Both the position numbers and the translations under genes were made by a program. A stretch of DNA of 64,000 nt, taken from Hyperoodon ampullatus. Taxonomy: Eukaryota > Chordata > Mammalia > Artiodactyla > Ziphiidae. Every line of letters begins with the position of its first letter. The first letter of the stretch is position 1. A model generated the notes under the pieces. The model made no database searches, was not told where the DNA came from, and saw only the letters and a list, made by a program, of their open reading frames with translations. The stretch spans positions 177,344,428-177,408,427 of the forward strand of contig OX457056.1 of NCBI GenBank assembly GCA_949752795.1, written 5' to 3'. Of this stretch, positions 31,301 to 43,234 are shown one piece after another.

Positions 31301-31604
31301 CCCAACTGTCCAAAGCGGAGACTTTTCCTTAAGTCCAGTGTTTTTCCTGCACTTCATTTTCAAGCACCCCTTCTTACTATGTCTGTTTTGGTTTAATTCC
31401 TTCAGAGAATGTCTCCTATGTCTGGCCTGGAGTGGTAGGGCAGACCTACAGTTCCACCAATGGTGCATTATTTAATCATTAGCTTCAGTTCAGTGTTATT
31501 GGGGTGTCATATTAGAATAAATCATCCTCCTCAGGTACAGGCTAACATATTGGCTGCAAATAGAGGATAAATTATGCTGCCATGATATAAAATTATGCTT
31601 CCCC

Positions 31605-31728
31605 AGGAAACTCCCTGGTGGTCCAGTGGTTAGGACTCAGTGCTGGGGCCCAGGTTCGATCCCTGGTCAGGGAACTAAGATCCTGCAAGCCACTTGGCAC
31701 AGCCAAAAAATAAATAAAATAAAATACA
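31605..31728 (+). mobile_element. CHR-1 SINE
   Basis: 'aactccctggtggtccagtg', B box 'ggttcgatccctggtcaggg', tail 'agccaaaaaataaataaaat'. Flanked by 'ataaaattatgcttcc' near 31587 and 31728. Confidence 0.88.
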
Positions 31729-31743
31729 ATAAAATTATGCTTC

Positions 31744-34020
31744 CTTATTTGGTCCAAGTTCATTACATAGGATCCAAAGGGGTTCTGAGATCTGCCTGTT
31801 AGTGCTGAGGTTTTAGTTTTACATTCTTCACTGGAGTCTTAGGAGTTAGTAAATAATGTCCCTTTTGTCCCTTACAGAATTTGAAATCAATTGAAAAATA
31901 AGACAGAAGATAGACTTATGGAGATGAAAATATCCATTTTATTACTAAGGAAGCTGATTGTAAGACGTGACTTTTAGCTTTGCAAAGGGGGAAAAATCTT
32001 GCTAACATTCCACCCTGGAATTAAACCAATTTATTAACCCAGCTACAGGCAGATATAAATGCCACAGGTGTCCCCCATGGGGCGTTATCAAACCCCCAAG
32101 GCCAGCTCCCTAGTCCTCACAGGTGCCCTGGTCCTCAAGTGAAGTATCTGTGGGACACATCATGAGTCAAGGCAGCAAGTCGCTCCCCAAACACCCAGGG
32201 CTGAGGCGAAAATGAATGCATGTTTCTTCCCCCCTGGAGTTTTAGTCCCAATTAGCCAAGAGGGAAGCTTTGCTCAGGGAGTGTGTACATCCCCTGCCTT
32301 GATCCTACCTCTGGCTCTCCTCATTCTGTCTGAAAACAGTAAAGAAACCTTATTCCTTCTTTGTTCTTATGACTCTCATTTTTGCTCCTCAAGATAACTT
32401 CCTTGAGGAAGTTAAGAATCTAGGTGTGGTAGAGGGAAAATATTATCAGGAGACTTTTTTTAGATAGAGCAGCAAGTTACAGTAGAAGCAGGTCTAGTAG
32501 TTGGTGGCCCAGGTGGAAGCTGAGGAGTGTTGGCTGTGACCATTAACTCCTGCTCTCCGCCCCCCTCACATGCTTCTGTCTGAATGCTGGTCCAGATGGG
32601 CTTGCTTCCTCTCTCACTCAGGTCTGTGGGGTGGCTTCGATGGAACCCTCAGAGAGCGAGTGAGGAGTGTCCTGCAATTGGGGATGCGTCTTATGTCAGA
32701 AAAAGTAGCTGGTGGCAGCAGAGAAAAAGGCTGTGTCTGAGAAATAACTGCAGTCCCCTCTGACAGACAGTTGAATGATGTCCAAGATGGCTCACTCACA
32801 TAGCTGCTGGCTGCCAGTCTAGCTGGGACTGTCAACCAGAGTGCCATAGTTCTCTTTCATGTGACCTCTCCATGTGGCTTGGGCTTCACAAAACATGATG
32901 ACTGGTTCAAAAGGGGAATGTACCAAGACTGGGGAAGAAGAAGCTCTGGATCTCTTACATAGGGCCTTGCTTCAGAAGTTATATAGCATCACTTCTGCCA
33001 CATTCTATTGCTCAAAGCAATGCCAGTCCCAATTCAAGGGGAGAGGAATAGACTCCAGCATTCCATAAGGAAGAATTGCAAAGAATTTGCAGCCATCTTT
33101 AATCCACCCTGTTAGTTTTGTGACTTAAGTGATCCTAAGACTTTTTAATTTGTTTATTTATTCTAATTTTATTTTGTATTTTATTTCTAGTTATGCAAAC
33201 ATTTTCATTGTAGTGTTTATCCAAATCTGGCAGCCTTTATTCATTTGTTCATTCTTCGAATGTCTACAGCACTGAAAGTGGACACTGCGCAGAAAGATTA
33301 TTTTTTGTCTCATTGCATTCTCTAATCTTTTATGCGTATTTAGACTTTTCATCTCCATGATAAACCCCTAGAGACCAAGGACAATATTTGAAGCGCTGCT
33401 TTGGGTTCCTCCTGGGACTGAGAGGAATGCTAACTAGTGGATCGGTTACATGATGGAATTGCCGTAGGGGATCTTTCGATTGGACGTTTCTAATCTCAAT
33501 ATTCAGAACACTTCAAGCAAATTTTTAGGTATAGTTTAGGCAGCAGTGAAGTTCACCTTTGTTTGAAAGGCCCTCCTTCTTAATACAGGTTAATCATTTC
33601 AACAACATCACAGGGAAGAACGTTCAGTACCTGAGGACAAAGAAAGTGAGCTCAAGAACTTCACAAGTTCTCATTTGTTTCACGGTTGACAGGTCATCAT
33701 GGCTCACTTAAAAGGGGAGGAAAAGACCCGTAGTTTTTTCTAACAAAACTTTTTGGAACACTTTGAGGCCTTCCTCTTTTGAGTGCTTTTGATAAGAAAT
33801 ATCTTATTGAATTTTCCATTTATCAACAAAAGCAATATAGAGTCAGTGCCCCCAAGCAAACAACACAGAGACATTAAAGGAAAAACCGAAGAAAAGAACT
33901 CATTCCTTCCCCTTCCTAGATAACTGGTGCCAACATTTTGAAGTATACTTTTTTTTTTTGATGCTCAAACATATCAAGACATGTTTATTCACATATAGTT
34001 TTGCTTTCTGTTTTGTTTTT
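31744..34020. other. Intergenic stretch without recognised elements
   Basis: About 2.3 kb with no gene, RNA gene or confidently named repeat. Reading frames are short and do not resemble proteins known to me. The T-run near 33950 adjoins L1-like text. Confidence 0.45.
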
Positions 34021-34027
34021 GTTTCCT

Positions 34028-34765
34028 TTTTTTATCATTTAATGGTTAATTTATTTTTTCCTCTTTTTTACTTAATTATTTTTTATATTACTATATATAA
34101 TACAGTCCTTGTTGGTTATCTATTTTAAATATAGCAGTGTGTACATGTCAATCCCAAACTCCCAATCTATCCCCCCCGCCCTTCCCCCCAGGTAACCATA
34201 AGTTCATTCTCTAAGCTAAAACTTTTTTTAAAAAAATTGAAGTACAGTTGATTTACAATGTTGTGTCAGTGTCTGGTGTACAGCAAAGTGATCTCAGTTA
34301 TATATATTCTTTTTCATATTCTTTTCCATTATGGTTTATCACAAGATATTGAATATAGTTCCCTGTGCTATACTGTAGGACCTTGTTGCTTATCTATTCT
34401 ATATATAATAGCTTGCATCTGCTAGTCCCAAACTCTCAGTCCATCCCTCCGTGGACCTCCCTCCCACTGGTCAAGCATAAGTCTGTTCTCTATGTCTGTG
34501 AGTCTGTTTCTGTTGCATAGATAAAGTAGATAGGTTCATTTGTACCATATTTTAGATTCCACATATAAGTGATATCATATGGTATTTGTCTTTCTCTTTC
34601 TGACTTACTTCACTTAGTATGGTAATCTCTAGGTCCATCCATGTAGCTGCCAATGGCATTATTTCATTCTTTTATATGGCTGAGTAATATTCCATTGTAT
34701 ATATATACCACATCTTTCTCCATTCATCTCTCAGTGGACATTTAGGTTGTTTTCACGTTGACTTT
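34028..34765 (-). mobile_element. Two adjacent L1 3' ends
   Basis: 34028-34215 carries 'ccttgttggttatctatttt' and 'catgtcaatcccaaactccc'. 34225-34765 starts again with 'attgaagtacagttgattta', a second L1 3' terminus, and continues through 'agattccacatataagtgat' to 'ttccattgtatatatatacc'. Both reversed and 5'-truncated. Confidence 0.8.
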
Positions 34766-35075
34766 TTTACTAACCTAACAAGGACTAGAAAAACTGTGGG
34801 GTTTTAGGAGGAAGCAAAGAAAGAACTTTCCATTGAACAAGTTTTAAAGATCAGTGGGAGAAAAAAAGTAAAATATATTACTCATTATATTTATTTAATT
34901 TCTCAGTTATGATCATAAAATTAAACAGAAAATAATATAGCACTGAAATACATAAAGCAAAATACAGGAAACTTTTGATAGAAAAAATTCATAAAGGGAA
35001 AATATTTAATCCAAAATGTTTTTTAAAATTTCTTTTATAATGAAAATTTTCAATCACTTAAAAAAGTAAACAGAA

Positions 35076-35280
35076 GGAGCTTCCCTGGTGGCGCAGTGGT
35101 TGAGTCCGCTTGCCGATGCAAGGGACACAGGTTCGTGCCCCGGTCCAGGAAGATCCCACATGCCGCAGAGCGGCTGGGCCCGTGAGCCATGGCTGCTAAG
35201 CCTGCGTGTCCGGAGCCTGTGCTCCACAATGGGAGAGGCCACAACAGTGAGAGGCCCACGTTAAAAAAAAAAAAAAAAAA
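35076..35280 (+). mobile_element. CHR-2 SINE
   Basis: 'gagcttccctggtggcgcag' to 'gagaggcccacg' and an A18 tail. Target duplication 'aaaagtaaacagaa' at about 35062 and 35277. Confidence 0.92.
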
Positions 35281-35739
35281 GTAAACAGAAAATTATAATG
35301 AATTCCAACATGCCTTTCACTATGCTTAAACAATTATCAGCTCAGAGCCAGTATTTTTTCACCTATACCCCAACCCACTTCTTCCCTTCCCACATTGTTT
35401 TGAAATCAAGCTCAAAGATCATATAATTTCATTCATAAACATTTCAACATGCATTTCTAAAAGATAAGAATGCTTAAAAAATATACACAATGATGGATGT
35501 TAACTAGATATTGTGGTGATCATTTTGTAATAAAAACATATAATGAATCATTATGCTGTACATGAAACTAATAGAATGTTATATATCAATTGTATCTCAA
35601 TAAAAATTTTTTAAAAATACAATACCATTAGCACATCTAAAAAAATTAACAAAAATTTCTTAAAAGTAGTTGAACATTTTAATACACCTCTGTTTAATAG
35701 ATCTAGTGGTCAAAAATAAGTAAAATAAAGGATATAGTC

Positions 35740-36235
35740 CTGCACTCGCCAGTACAGCAAGTAGCAGCCACAAGTACTGGGCACTTGTGCTTACTGTAAC
35801 TGGGAAACTAATTTTTTTAATTTTATTTAATTTTAATTAATTTATATATAATTTTTAAAATGATACTTGATTCAGTATTGATGATTTTTAAAGAATGTTT
35901 AGATCAATTTGAATGTGTGAATCTACTTTTTCAACTGTAAATTTTATGGAATCTAAATATAGAGCAATTACTGACGACAGTTTAGCATCCAAATTGAGAC
36001 ATGCTGTAAAACACACCTTGGATTTTAAAGACCTGGTATGAAAAAAAAATGTAAAATATCTCAATATATTTTATACTGACTACATGTTAAAATATTTTAG
36101 ATTTAGTAAGCTAACTAAAATATGATAATTAATATTAATTTATCCTATTTTTCTTAACTTTTTTATCATAGCTACTAGAAAATTTAAATCACATATGTTG
36201 CTCACAGTATATTTCTATTAGACAGTGCTGATATA
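35740..36235. mobile_element. Possible hAT-type DNA transposon relic
   Basis: 'gccacaagtactgggcactt', an 'ttttatttaattttaattaa' run and an end reading 'ttctattagacagtgctgat' suggest a decayed hAT element like the one in intron 5. Low certainty. Confidence 0.4.
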
Positions 36236-36479
36236 AAAAGTCTGAATGGTATGATCAATAAGATCAATTTAATAGATAAATATTGGACTTCCTTTTTCTA
36301 CAAACATTAGCTCTCTATTACTCACAGATTATTTTGAAATTAATTATATATGTTCAACAAAATAAATTTTAATAAATTCCCCAAAGCACAAATTATTCAG
36401 AGCACTCTCTAACCAATATTAGTAGCACAACTAGAATCAACAGAAAGACCCAACCATACAAAAATATACGAATTCTCTC

Positions 36480-38015
36480 CTAAGTAATTCTTTTGTCAAA
36501 TATGAAACCAAAATGCAACTGTAAGATATTTAGAAACCAGCAGGAATGAGCATAGTATCCAGCAACCCTACAGGACCTGACAGAGCTGTAATTAGAAGCA
36601 AATTCAAAGTAGCAAATGCTTTCATTATTAAACAGGCAAGAATGAAGCAGTAAATTCAAAAAGTTAGAAAGCAAAGTAGCTTGAAGGAAACCCAGAGAAA
36701 GGAAATACAAAGATAAAACAGAAAGAAATTGAATTAGAAAAAAGAAAGGATAAGTAAATAGTCTTAGATTTTAAAAAACAACAATAAAATAGATAACATT
36801 TCATATAAGGCTTATTAAAAAGGCCTTATAATAAAGAAAAGAGTGAAAACTCAAATACCCAATATTAGATGCATAAAATAGCTCACATTTACCAACTATT
36901 TCCCATGTACCAGGCACTAGCTAAGCACTTTACCTTCTCCAGCTCACCTCCCAGCATCCTTATGAAAGACAGAATACTAATAGCTCTATTTTTCATTTTC
37001 TACATTTCAAGAGCCAGGATCAAAGAAGTCAAAGTAACTTATCTAACTAAGCTCATCATAGGAATAAGAAATAGAATGGGCACTTAAAACCAGGACCTCT
37101 AAACCTTAGGCCCTGCCATTTTAAATCTCTACACAGTACTGAGTAGTGGATAAAATTTCAGATACAGAAAATTTTTATATTCTGCATGCAACTCAGTGCT
37201 AATACATTTGAAAATCCTTATGAAGGGTATGATTCCTGAGTAAAATGTAAATTACCAAGCTTGACTCAAGAAATAGATAACCTAAACAAAGCAATAACCA
37301 TGAAAGAAAAGTTGATTGTCTCCACAAAAAAATACTGGGCTAAATAATTATAAAAGAACTTTCTTTTAAAAAAAGACATTTGAGGAATAAATAATTCCCA
37401 CGATAAAGAAATTTTTCTAGGACAAGGAACAGAGGAAACTATGGGTTGTGTCATAATTCAGTTTTAAAGCAATTCAGACAAAAAGTTTTAAAAAAATAGA
37501 TAATGTTTTCTTATATAGAGACAAAAATTTTAAACAAAACTCCAGTAAATAAGCCAAGCAGTATAAAAAATGCCAAATGATGTTATGTCAGAAAGGTAAG
37601 GAAGGTTTAATATAAAACTTCTCATGAAATTCACATCAATATCTGTCCTCTCGACAGACAGTTTTGAAAAAATTTAATAAACTCCAATATCCATTTCTGA
37701 TTTCTTAAAAATAAAGTTTGATTTAGAAAACATACTTTCTTTTCATGATATAGAACATCTGTCTCAACATCCAACATCTAACAGGTATAAATAAGAATTA
37801 ATATCATGCTTAAAAGTTAAACACCAAAAGCATTCCCATTAAAATCAGAAACAAGACAAAGATTCAGGTTACCACCACAATTATTTACCATGATTCCAAA
37901 AGTTTTAGCCATTTCTAAATAAAGTGCAAAGAAATATCATTCACAATAGCAACAATGACATTAGCTATGCAGAAATAAGCCTAGAAAGATATATGGAAAA
38001 ATGGGGAATCAAAAT
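36480..38015 (+). mobile_element. Old L1M ORF2 fragment, probably split by a MIR
   Basis: 37250-38015 carries reverse-transcriptase-region text ('aaaccagtc'-type decay, 'atcagaaacaagacaaagat', 'tttagccatttctaaataaa'). Upstream 36480-36880 is compatible with earlier ORF2. Many stops and indels. Confidence 0.5.
36880..37120 (-). mobile_element. MIR SINE relic
   Basis: 'ttcccatgtaccaggcacta', 'taatagctctatttttcatt' and 'taggaataagaaatagaatg' follow the reversed MIR order. Confidence 0.55.
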
Positions 38016-38631
38016 TATATGCAATGTAACCTTTATTAAAGAAAAAAGTGCATAGGTAACAGGCAACTTTTTTATTATAGCTTCCTAAACTTTCCATTTA
38101 GCATAAGCATAAACTGTATGGTCATAAAAAGATAAACCACAACAAGAAAATTAAAAAATCCCTAGAATTGGAGTTGAAAATATGATGAGTTTGCAATGTC
38201 AGGAGAGAGAGGCAAGTTGGGAAAGGAATAGAGTGGGAACCAAGGTGCATACCCTCCTCTCCCCAAGACTCTTTAGGAAATACTACTTCCTGGAATATGT
38301 CTCTGTTCATCCAGACCTGAGTGTGACATTCAGAGCTGCATGATTGGGGTTCAAATTCCTGTGAGTCAAGCTGAAACTTGATGGCAATTAGATGGCTGTA
38401 AAAGACACCAGAGGGCAAGCAGTCTGTGTGATAAAATTTTTCCACCTGGTTAAAGTCCTCTAATCCCAGATAGTGTGCAGACTGGGCTTCTGGGGCCCTA
38501 GGGCTTCTAATGGCCCAACTATTCTCAGTGAGTGCCTGGCCCCAGCCTAGGGCAGGAATGAGTCTTTGCTGGCCAACTTTACTTTTCACCTCCTCTTTCC
38601 TAGGGCCCACCTGGAGAGAGGGAGAAGTAAG

Positions 38632-38672
38632 GGGTGTGTGTGTGTCTGTGTGTGTGTTTTGGGGATGTGTGT
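38632..38672 (+). repeat. TG-rich microsatellite
   Basis: 'ggtgtgtgtgtgtctgtgtg' followed by more TG units. Imperfect. Confidence 0.8.
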
Positions 38673-38729
38673 GTTGATACACAGTTGTCACTATATTCTC
38701 CAGACATTTCCTTTAAAATTCACCCTCAG

Positions 38730-38958
38730 GGCCTCCCTGGTGGCGCAGTGGTTGAGAGTCCGCCTGCCGATGCAGGGGATACGGGTTCGTGCCCCGGTCC
38801 GGGAAGATCCCATATGCCACGGAGCGGCTGGGCCCGTGAGCCATGGCCGCTGAGCCTGCGCATCCGGAGCCTGTGCTCCGCAACGGGAGAGGCCACAACA
38901 GTGAGAGGCCCGCGTACCGCAAAAAAAATAAATAAATAAAATAAAATAAAAATAAAAT
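38730..38958 (+). mobile_element. CHR-2 SINE
   Basis: 'ggcctccctggtggcgcagt' to 'gaggcccgcgtaccgc' with an (A)n(TAAA)n tail. A perfect 15-bp duplication 'aaaattcaccctcag' lies at 38715-38729 and 38959-38973. Confidence 0.95.
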
Positions 38959-39609
38959 AAAATTCACCCTCAGTCCAGGATAACAGGAATTCTGGTTCAT
39001 TCCTGTTAAGTTCTATGGATCGCCAGCAGTGCTTATACCTTTGGTTGTGACTGGTCACCTTTCCTTCCAAATTGCACCTTCTGTCTCCTGCCCATAGCTC
39101 CAGGTCATGCTACTACTTCCTTACTTGGTGTCAACTTTACCCTTTCCTTCCTGCTCCCAAAGCACCAAGACTGTGTTAAAGTCACAGGCTTTCCTAAAAC
39201 CTTGAAAATGTCACAGTGCACACAACGCAAAAAGGAAAACTTTCATCTCAACTCAGTCTGTGAGCCTCATTTGGTCACCTGTCTGGCTTGTTCCCTGGCC
39301 TAGCTCCCTGGTGCTCTTCAAGCTCTTTGCTCAGATCGCAGCCTCCTTTCAATTTCCCCTCCTCTGTCCAGGCCCAGGGACCTCCAAACTCCCTGCATCT
39401 CAGGTGTCCACAGAGGAAGCCCCAAATCAATGAGCATCCAGGCAAGCCAAGGCAGGCACAGTGACCCTGGGCTCTGCAGGACGGTGGGGCTCTTCCTTCA
39501 AAAATGCAGATGTCCAGGCCAGGCCCTGGCGTGAGCACTGGAGAGGTTATCCTCCACCTAAAGCAGCCCCTCCATCGTTCCGTCTCCAGGATGACTTCTG
39601 TGGACCACT

Positions 39610-39775
39610 TGTTCCTGGAGTGCTCGCAACTTCACAGAACCTGTTAAAATGCAGAATCCCAGGCCCCATCCCAGACACTGCAGCTCAGGAGATGGGGGGC
39701 CAGGAGTCTGCATTTCGAGAAAATATCCCAAGTGATTCTGATGCTGGTAATTCTCAAATCATACTTGGAGGGACT
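39610..39775 (+). mobile_element. MER5A hAT-Charlie relic
   Basis: 'cctgttaaaatgcagaatcc', 'caggccccatcccagacact', 'ggagtctgcatttcgagaaa' and 'agtgattctgatgctggtaa' give the MER5A order. Confidence 0.8.
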
Positions 39776-39806
39776 CTGCCCTCAGCAAAGGGCAAAACTT
39801 AAGATG

Positions 39807-39923
39807 TTTTTTCCTTTTTGGGTACGTGGCATGCGTTATTTTACTTCCCAGGCGAGGGATCAAACCCTTGCGCCCTGCAGTGGAAGCATGGATTCTTAAC
39901 CACTGGGCCGCCAGGGAAGTCCC
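39807..39923 (-). mobile_element. CHR-1-type SINE
   Basis: T-run, then 'aggcgagggatcaaaccctt' and 'gggccgccagggaagtccc'. Bounded by 'aagatg' at 39801 and 39924. Abuts the next SINE. Confidence 0.85.
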
Positions 39924-39930
39924 AAGATGC

Positions 39931-40145
39931 TTTTTTTTTTTCTTTTTTCTTGCGGTACGCGGGCCTCTCGCTGTTGTGGCCTCTCCCCTTGCGGAGCACA
40001 GGCTCCGGACGCGCAGGCCCAACGGCCATGGCCCACGGACCCAGCCACTCCGTGGCATGTGGGATCCTCCTGGACCGGGGCACGAACCCGTGTCCCCCGC
40101 ATCGGCAGGCGGACTCCCAACCACTGTGACACCAGGGAAGCCCCC
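39931..40145 (-). mobile_element. CHR-2 SINE
   Basis: T-run, then 'tgcggtacgcgggcctctcg' to 'gacaccagggaagccccc'. Bounded by 'aagatgcttttt' at 39924 and 40146, the same site used by the neighbouring CHR-1. Confidence 0.92.
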
Positions 40146-40184
40146 AAGATGCTTTTTCATATAGTTTGTCAAGCCTTCTCTTTT

Positions 40185-40262
40185 TCTCTCCCTCCCTCCC
40201 TCCCTTCTTCCTTCCTTCCTTCCTTCCTTCCTTCCTTCCTTCCTTCCTTCCTTCCTTCCTTT
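40185..40262 (+). repeat. (CCCT)n/(CCTT)n microsatellite
   Basis: About five CCCT-like units pass into roughly fifteen uninterrupted CTTC units. Reading frames through it are low-complexity artefacts. Confidence 0.95.
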
Positions 40263-40333
40263 CTCCTTCTCCTTTTTCCTACACTCACAGAGATGCTAAC
40301 AGTCATTTCTGGGTTGTAAGAAACATTTATAAA

Positions 40334-40396
40334 GAAAATTATATATATTATATATTTATTTATAGTTATATATATTCATTATATATGAATATATAA
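40334..40396. repeat. AT-rich simple repeat
   Basis: Alternating TA and TATT text; low complexity only. Confidence 0.8.
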
Positions 40397-41204
40397 GAAA
40401 ACAGAAATGCCTGTATTTATATTTTTTGGCCTTTTCCCAATTATTTGAACTTGTTTTGTCACTAGGAAAAATATATAATAAAGAAAAGAAAAACTTGAAT
40501 GACTCTTAGGAAGTGTGTCAACTAGGAAACTGGATATGACCCTGGTGTCTCTCCTTGCTCAAGAACAAGTCTTCATCTCCTAATATCTAAGTAACCAGGG
40601 AGCTGTTCCTGGGACTCCAAAGAAACCTCCCAAGTGACTGTGCGTACTGCCAGGGCAGGAAGTTCCTGTGGCTTGGGCCTGCTGACCTCCGAGCCTGGAA
40701 AGGAAAAATGTGCTGGGGGTTAAATGTCACCTGCCTTAGGTCTGCAGGGTACCACCCCTCTCCACCTCCCACCTCCTGCCTCACGAGACTGTCCCCTGCG
40801 GCTCTGCGGCAGCTTGGTGAGTTTGATCCCACTCTGCCCCTCTCTTAGCTTGAAGGCAAGACTCTGATCATCAGCACTCTCGCCTGTGAAGCCGGCAAAG
40901 GAAGCAATCACCTTTTCTTTGCGAGAGGGTTGGGAGAATTAAATGCAAATGCTTGTGAAAATGCTTTGCGCATGGTGCCCAGCAGTCACTCCTGCAGCCC
41001 TCGGTGCTTTCCACAGAACCTTAGTAACTTCTGCTGTGCATTGGGATGCCCTGGGCGTGGTCCATATACACAGTGAAGGCACATTCCTGCTTTCAAGGCA
41101 CTTCAGCTGCCCAGGGAGAGAAACTGACACTTAGACAAAACCAGCATGTGAGTTTTGCTAGGACAGGAGGAATCAAGCCAATCTCAGAGCAAATTCTAAC
41201 CTTC

Positions 41205-41320
41205 CTTAAGACCTGTGACCTGAGGCAAGTTATTTGGCCTCTGTGGGCTGCTATCTCAGAAATTTGAAGACATCTGTTTCACAGGGTGGTTCTAAGGATT
41301 AAAATGCGATTGATCGATCG
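41205..41320 (+). mobile_element. MIR SINE relic
   Basis: 'gtgacctgaggcaagttatt' and 'cagggtggttctaaggatta' are forward MIR. Confidence 0.6.
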
Positions 41321-42519
41321 CTGCAAGCCTCAGGAATTAGCATCTCTCCTCTAGAACGCTTGCTCCATCTCCCTGCAACTTCTACATTGATTTCATTAAC
41401 GTTGCCATCCACTTTTCTTCCTAAGCATCAATATTTGTGAAATCATGGTTTTGATGTGTGAGTCTTATTTTTTCTTCTAATGAACATTAAAACAAATGCA
41501 TAGCTGTAAAAATTCAAGTCCACCTAGCAAATTTCCATGTGCCTGCTGGGGCATAAATACCACATTTAGGTAGGGAAATACAGATAATCTTGGATATTCT
41601 TAATTATATTGCTTCTCGAGAGGCTTAAATACACGCAATTTTGTTGATTTGGAGAAGCGTAGAGTAGATGAGAGGACCCGATGCCTTAGGGCTGGGGCAG
41701 GGGGAGGCGGAAGGCTCCCCAGAGGGGTGACATCTGAACACTACAAGGAAGCTGGAGCTACCTGTCATCAGACAGGTGAAAGGACTTGAGGAAGGGAGGA
41801 GGGGCTAAAGGAGGTGCTTTCTAAGAAAAGGGAGACAAAGGCTAGGAGCAGAACAGGACATTAGAACGTTTTCGAGGAATTGCCTGCAGGGTAGCAGGTT
41901 GGGCTATAAGTGGAAGCGTGTGAGAGATGAGCTTGGAAGCGTAGATAAGCTGGCTCAGATACAGATAAAGAAGGGCATGCATGCTCTCTGAGGAATTTGG
42001 ACTTGATCCTGGTGGATAGGGTGAAACCCTGAGGAGTCACATGTTTCCATTTACAGCCTAAGAAGATCTCAGAATTATTTAGAGTAGCTCAAGATGGAAG
42101 GTCCACAAGGCTGCCTGATAAATCTGTAGAAACACCTCTCACACCTCCCGGTTCTCATCCCTTCATTCGCTAACTGAGGTTTCCACCTAAATCATATGGA
42201 ACTATTTATTTCAGCAGAAATGAGCACTTTGTTTCTGATGTCAGGTTCTACTGTCCCCAAAAGCCATAGCTGTTAGAATTGTCGTGCACTCACCTAGTAG
42301 TGAAAGCCGCAAACCTGGGAGCTGTCTTCAGTTCCCTCCTCTGCTTCGCCTTCCACAACAAGGCTCAGCAGCCTGTCAATTTCCCTTTTGCGATACTGAT
42401 CAAATCCTGTGCCCCCTCTGCCTCCCACTGCCCCTGAAGTTCATACCTTCTTCATCTCTCACTTCAATGCTTTGTAATGGTCTCCAAACCATTTCACTGC
42501 TGGTTACATCTGGATTCCT

Positions 42520-42720
42520 CCATGTAGGTAGCGACAAGATCTTAAGCAAATTCCTTAATCTTATAGATCTCTGTTTCTTCATCTGTCACATGGGGATGAT
42601 GTATTCATATACCTATCTGTCTCACAGGGTTGCTGTGAGGATTATGTAAGCTACTGAGTGTCAAGCATTTCCTATACTGCATGGTACACAGAAGTTCAAT
42701 ATGGATTTAGCATTATTCTT
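42520..42720 (+). mobile_element. MIR SINE relic
   Basis: 'tctgtttcttcatctgtcac' and 'cacagggttgctgtgaggat' are forward MIR. Confidence 0.65.
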
Positions 42721-42991
42721 ATATCCCTCTCCCATTCTGTAATCTATAGCTGCCTTAAAAACCCAAACTCTATACATGAATAAATTGGCCTTCTGGTGTT
42801 AGTCACCAGCCTCCTGGACAGGGTCCATGGAGTCCCTGAGACTCATAACTGCTCTCTGTGTGCAGATGACCAAGCCCTGCAAAGATCAACTGGGACGAGG
42901 CTGGGGTGAGGCGAGAGAAGCACCTGGGGTGCAAAATTGAAGGAGACGCTAACTCTCAGGGTCGTGCAAATGCTCCCTTAAATTCTGTGCC

Positions 42992-43222
42992 CGGGCTTCC
43001 CTGGTGACACAGTTGTTGAGAGTCCGCCTGCCGATGCAGGGGACACTGGTTCGTGCCCCGGTCTGGGAAGATCCCACATGCCGTGGAGCGGCTGGGCCCG
43101 TGAGCCATGGCCACTGAGCCTGCGCGTCCAGAGCCTGTGCTCCGCAACGGGAGAGGCCACAACAGTGAGAGGCCTGCAAAAAAACCCCAAAAACAAAAAA
43201 CACAAACAAACAAAAAACCAAA
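42992..43222 (+). mobile_element. CHR-2 SINE
   Basis: 'gggcttccctggtgacacag' to 'gtgagaggcctgc' plus a long CAAA-rich tail. Duplication 'aaattctgtgcc' at 42980-42991 and 43223-43234. Confidence 0.94.
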
Positions 43223-43234
43223 AAATTCTGTGCC

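Larger units (their letters stand above)
40400..42990. other. Intergenic stretch
   Basis: No gene is seen. Two MIR relics are present (41205-41320, 42520-42720). Some parts (40600-41100) are GC-richer with MIR-like traces, but nothing else could be named. Confidence 0.5.

Noticed and set aside
38122..38691. 189-codon minus-strand frame
   Set aside because: It ends in a TG-repeat translation and has no domain or known resemblance; probably chance.
39759..40172. Set of long frames on both strands (80-137 codons)
   Set aside because: They are translations of CHR SINEs, which are GC-rich and often open. The same peptide strings recur at every SINE in the window.
40166..40396. Serine/leucine/proline repeat protein
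   Set aside because: It is a translation of the CTTC microsatellite.
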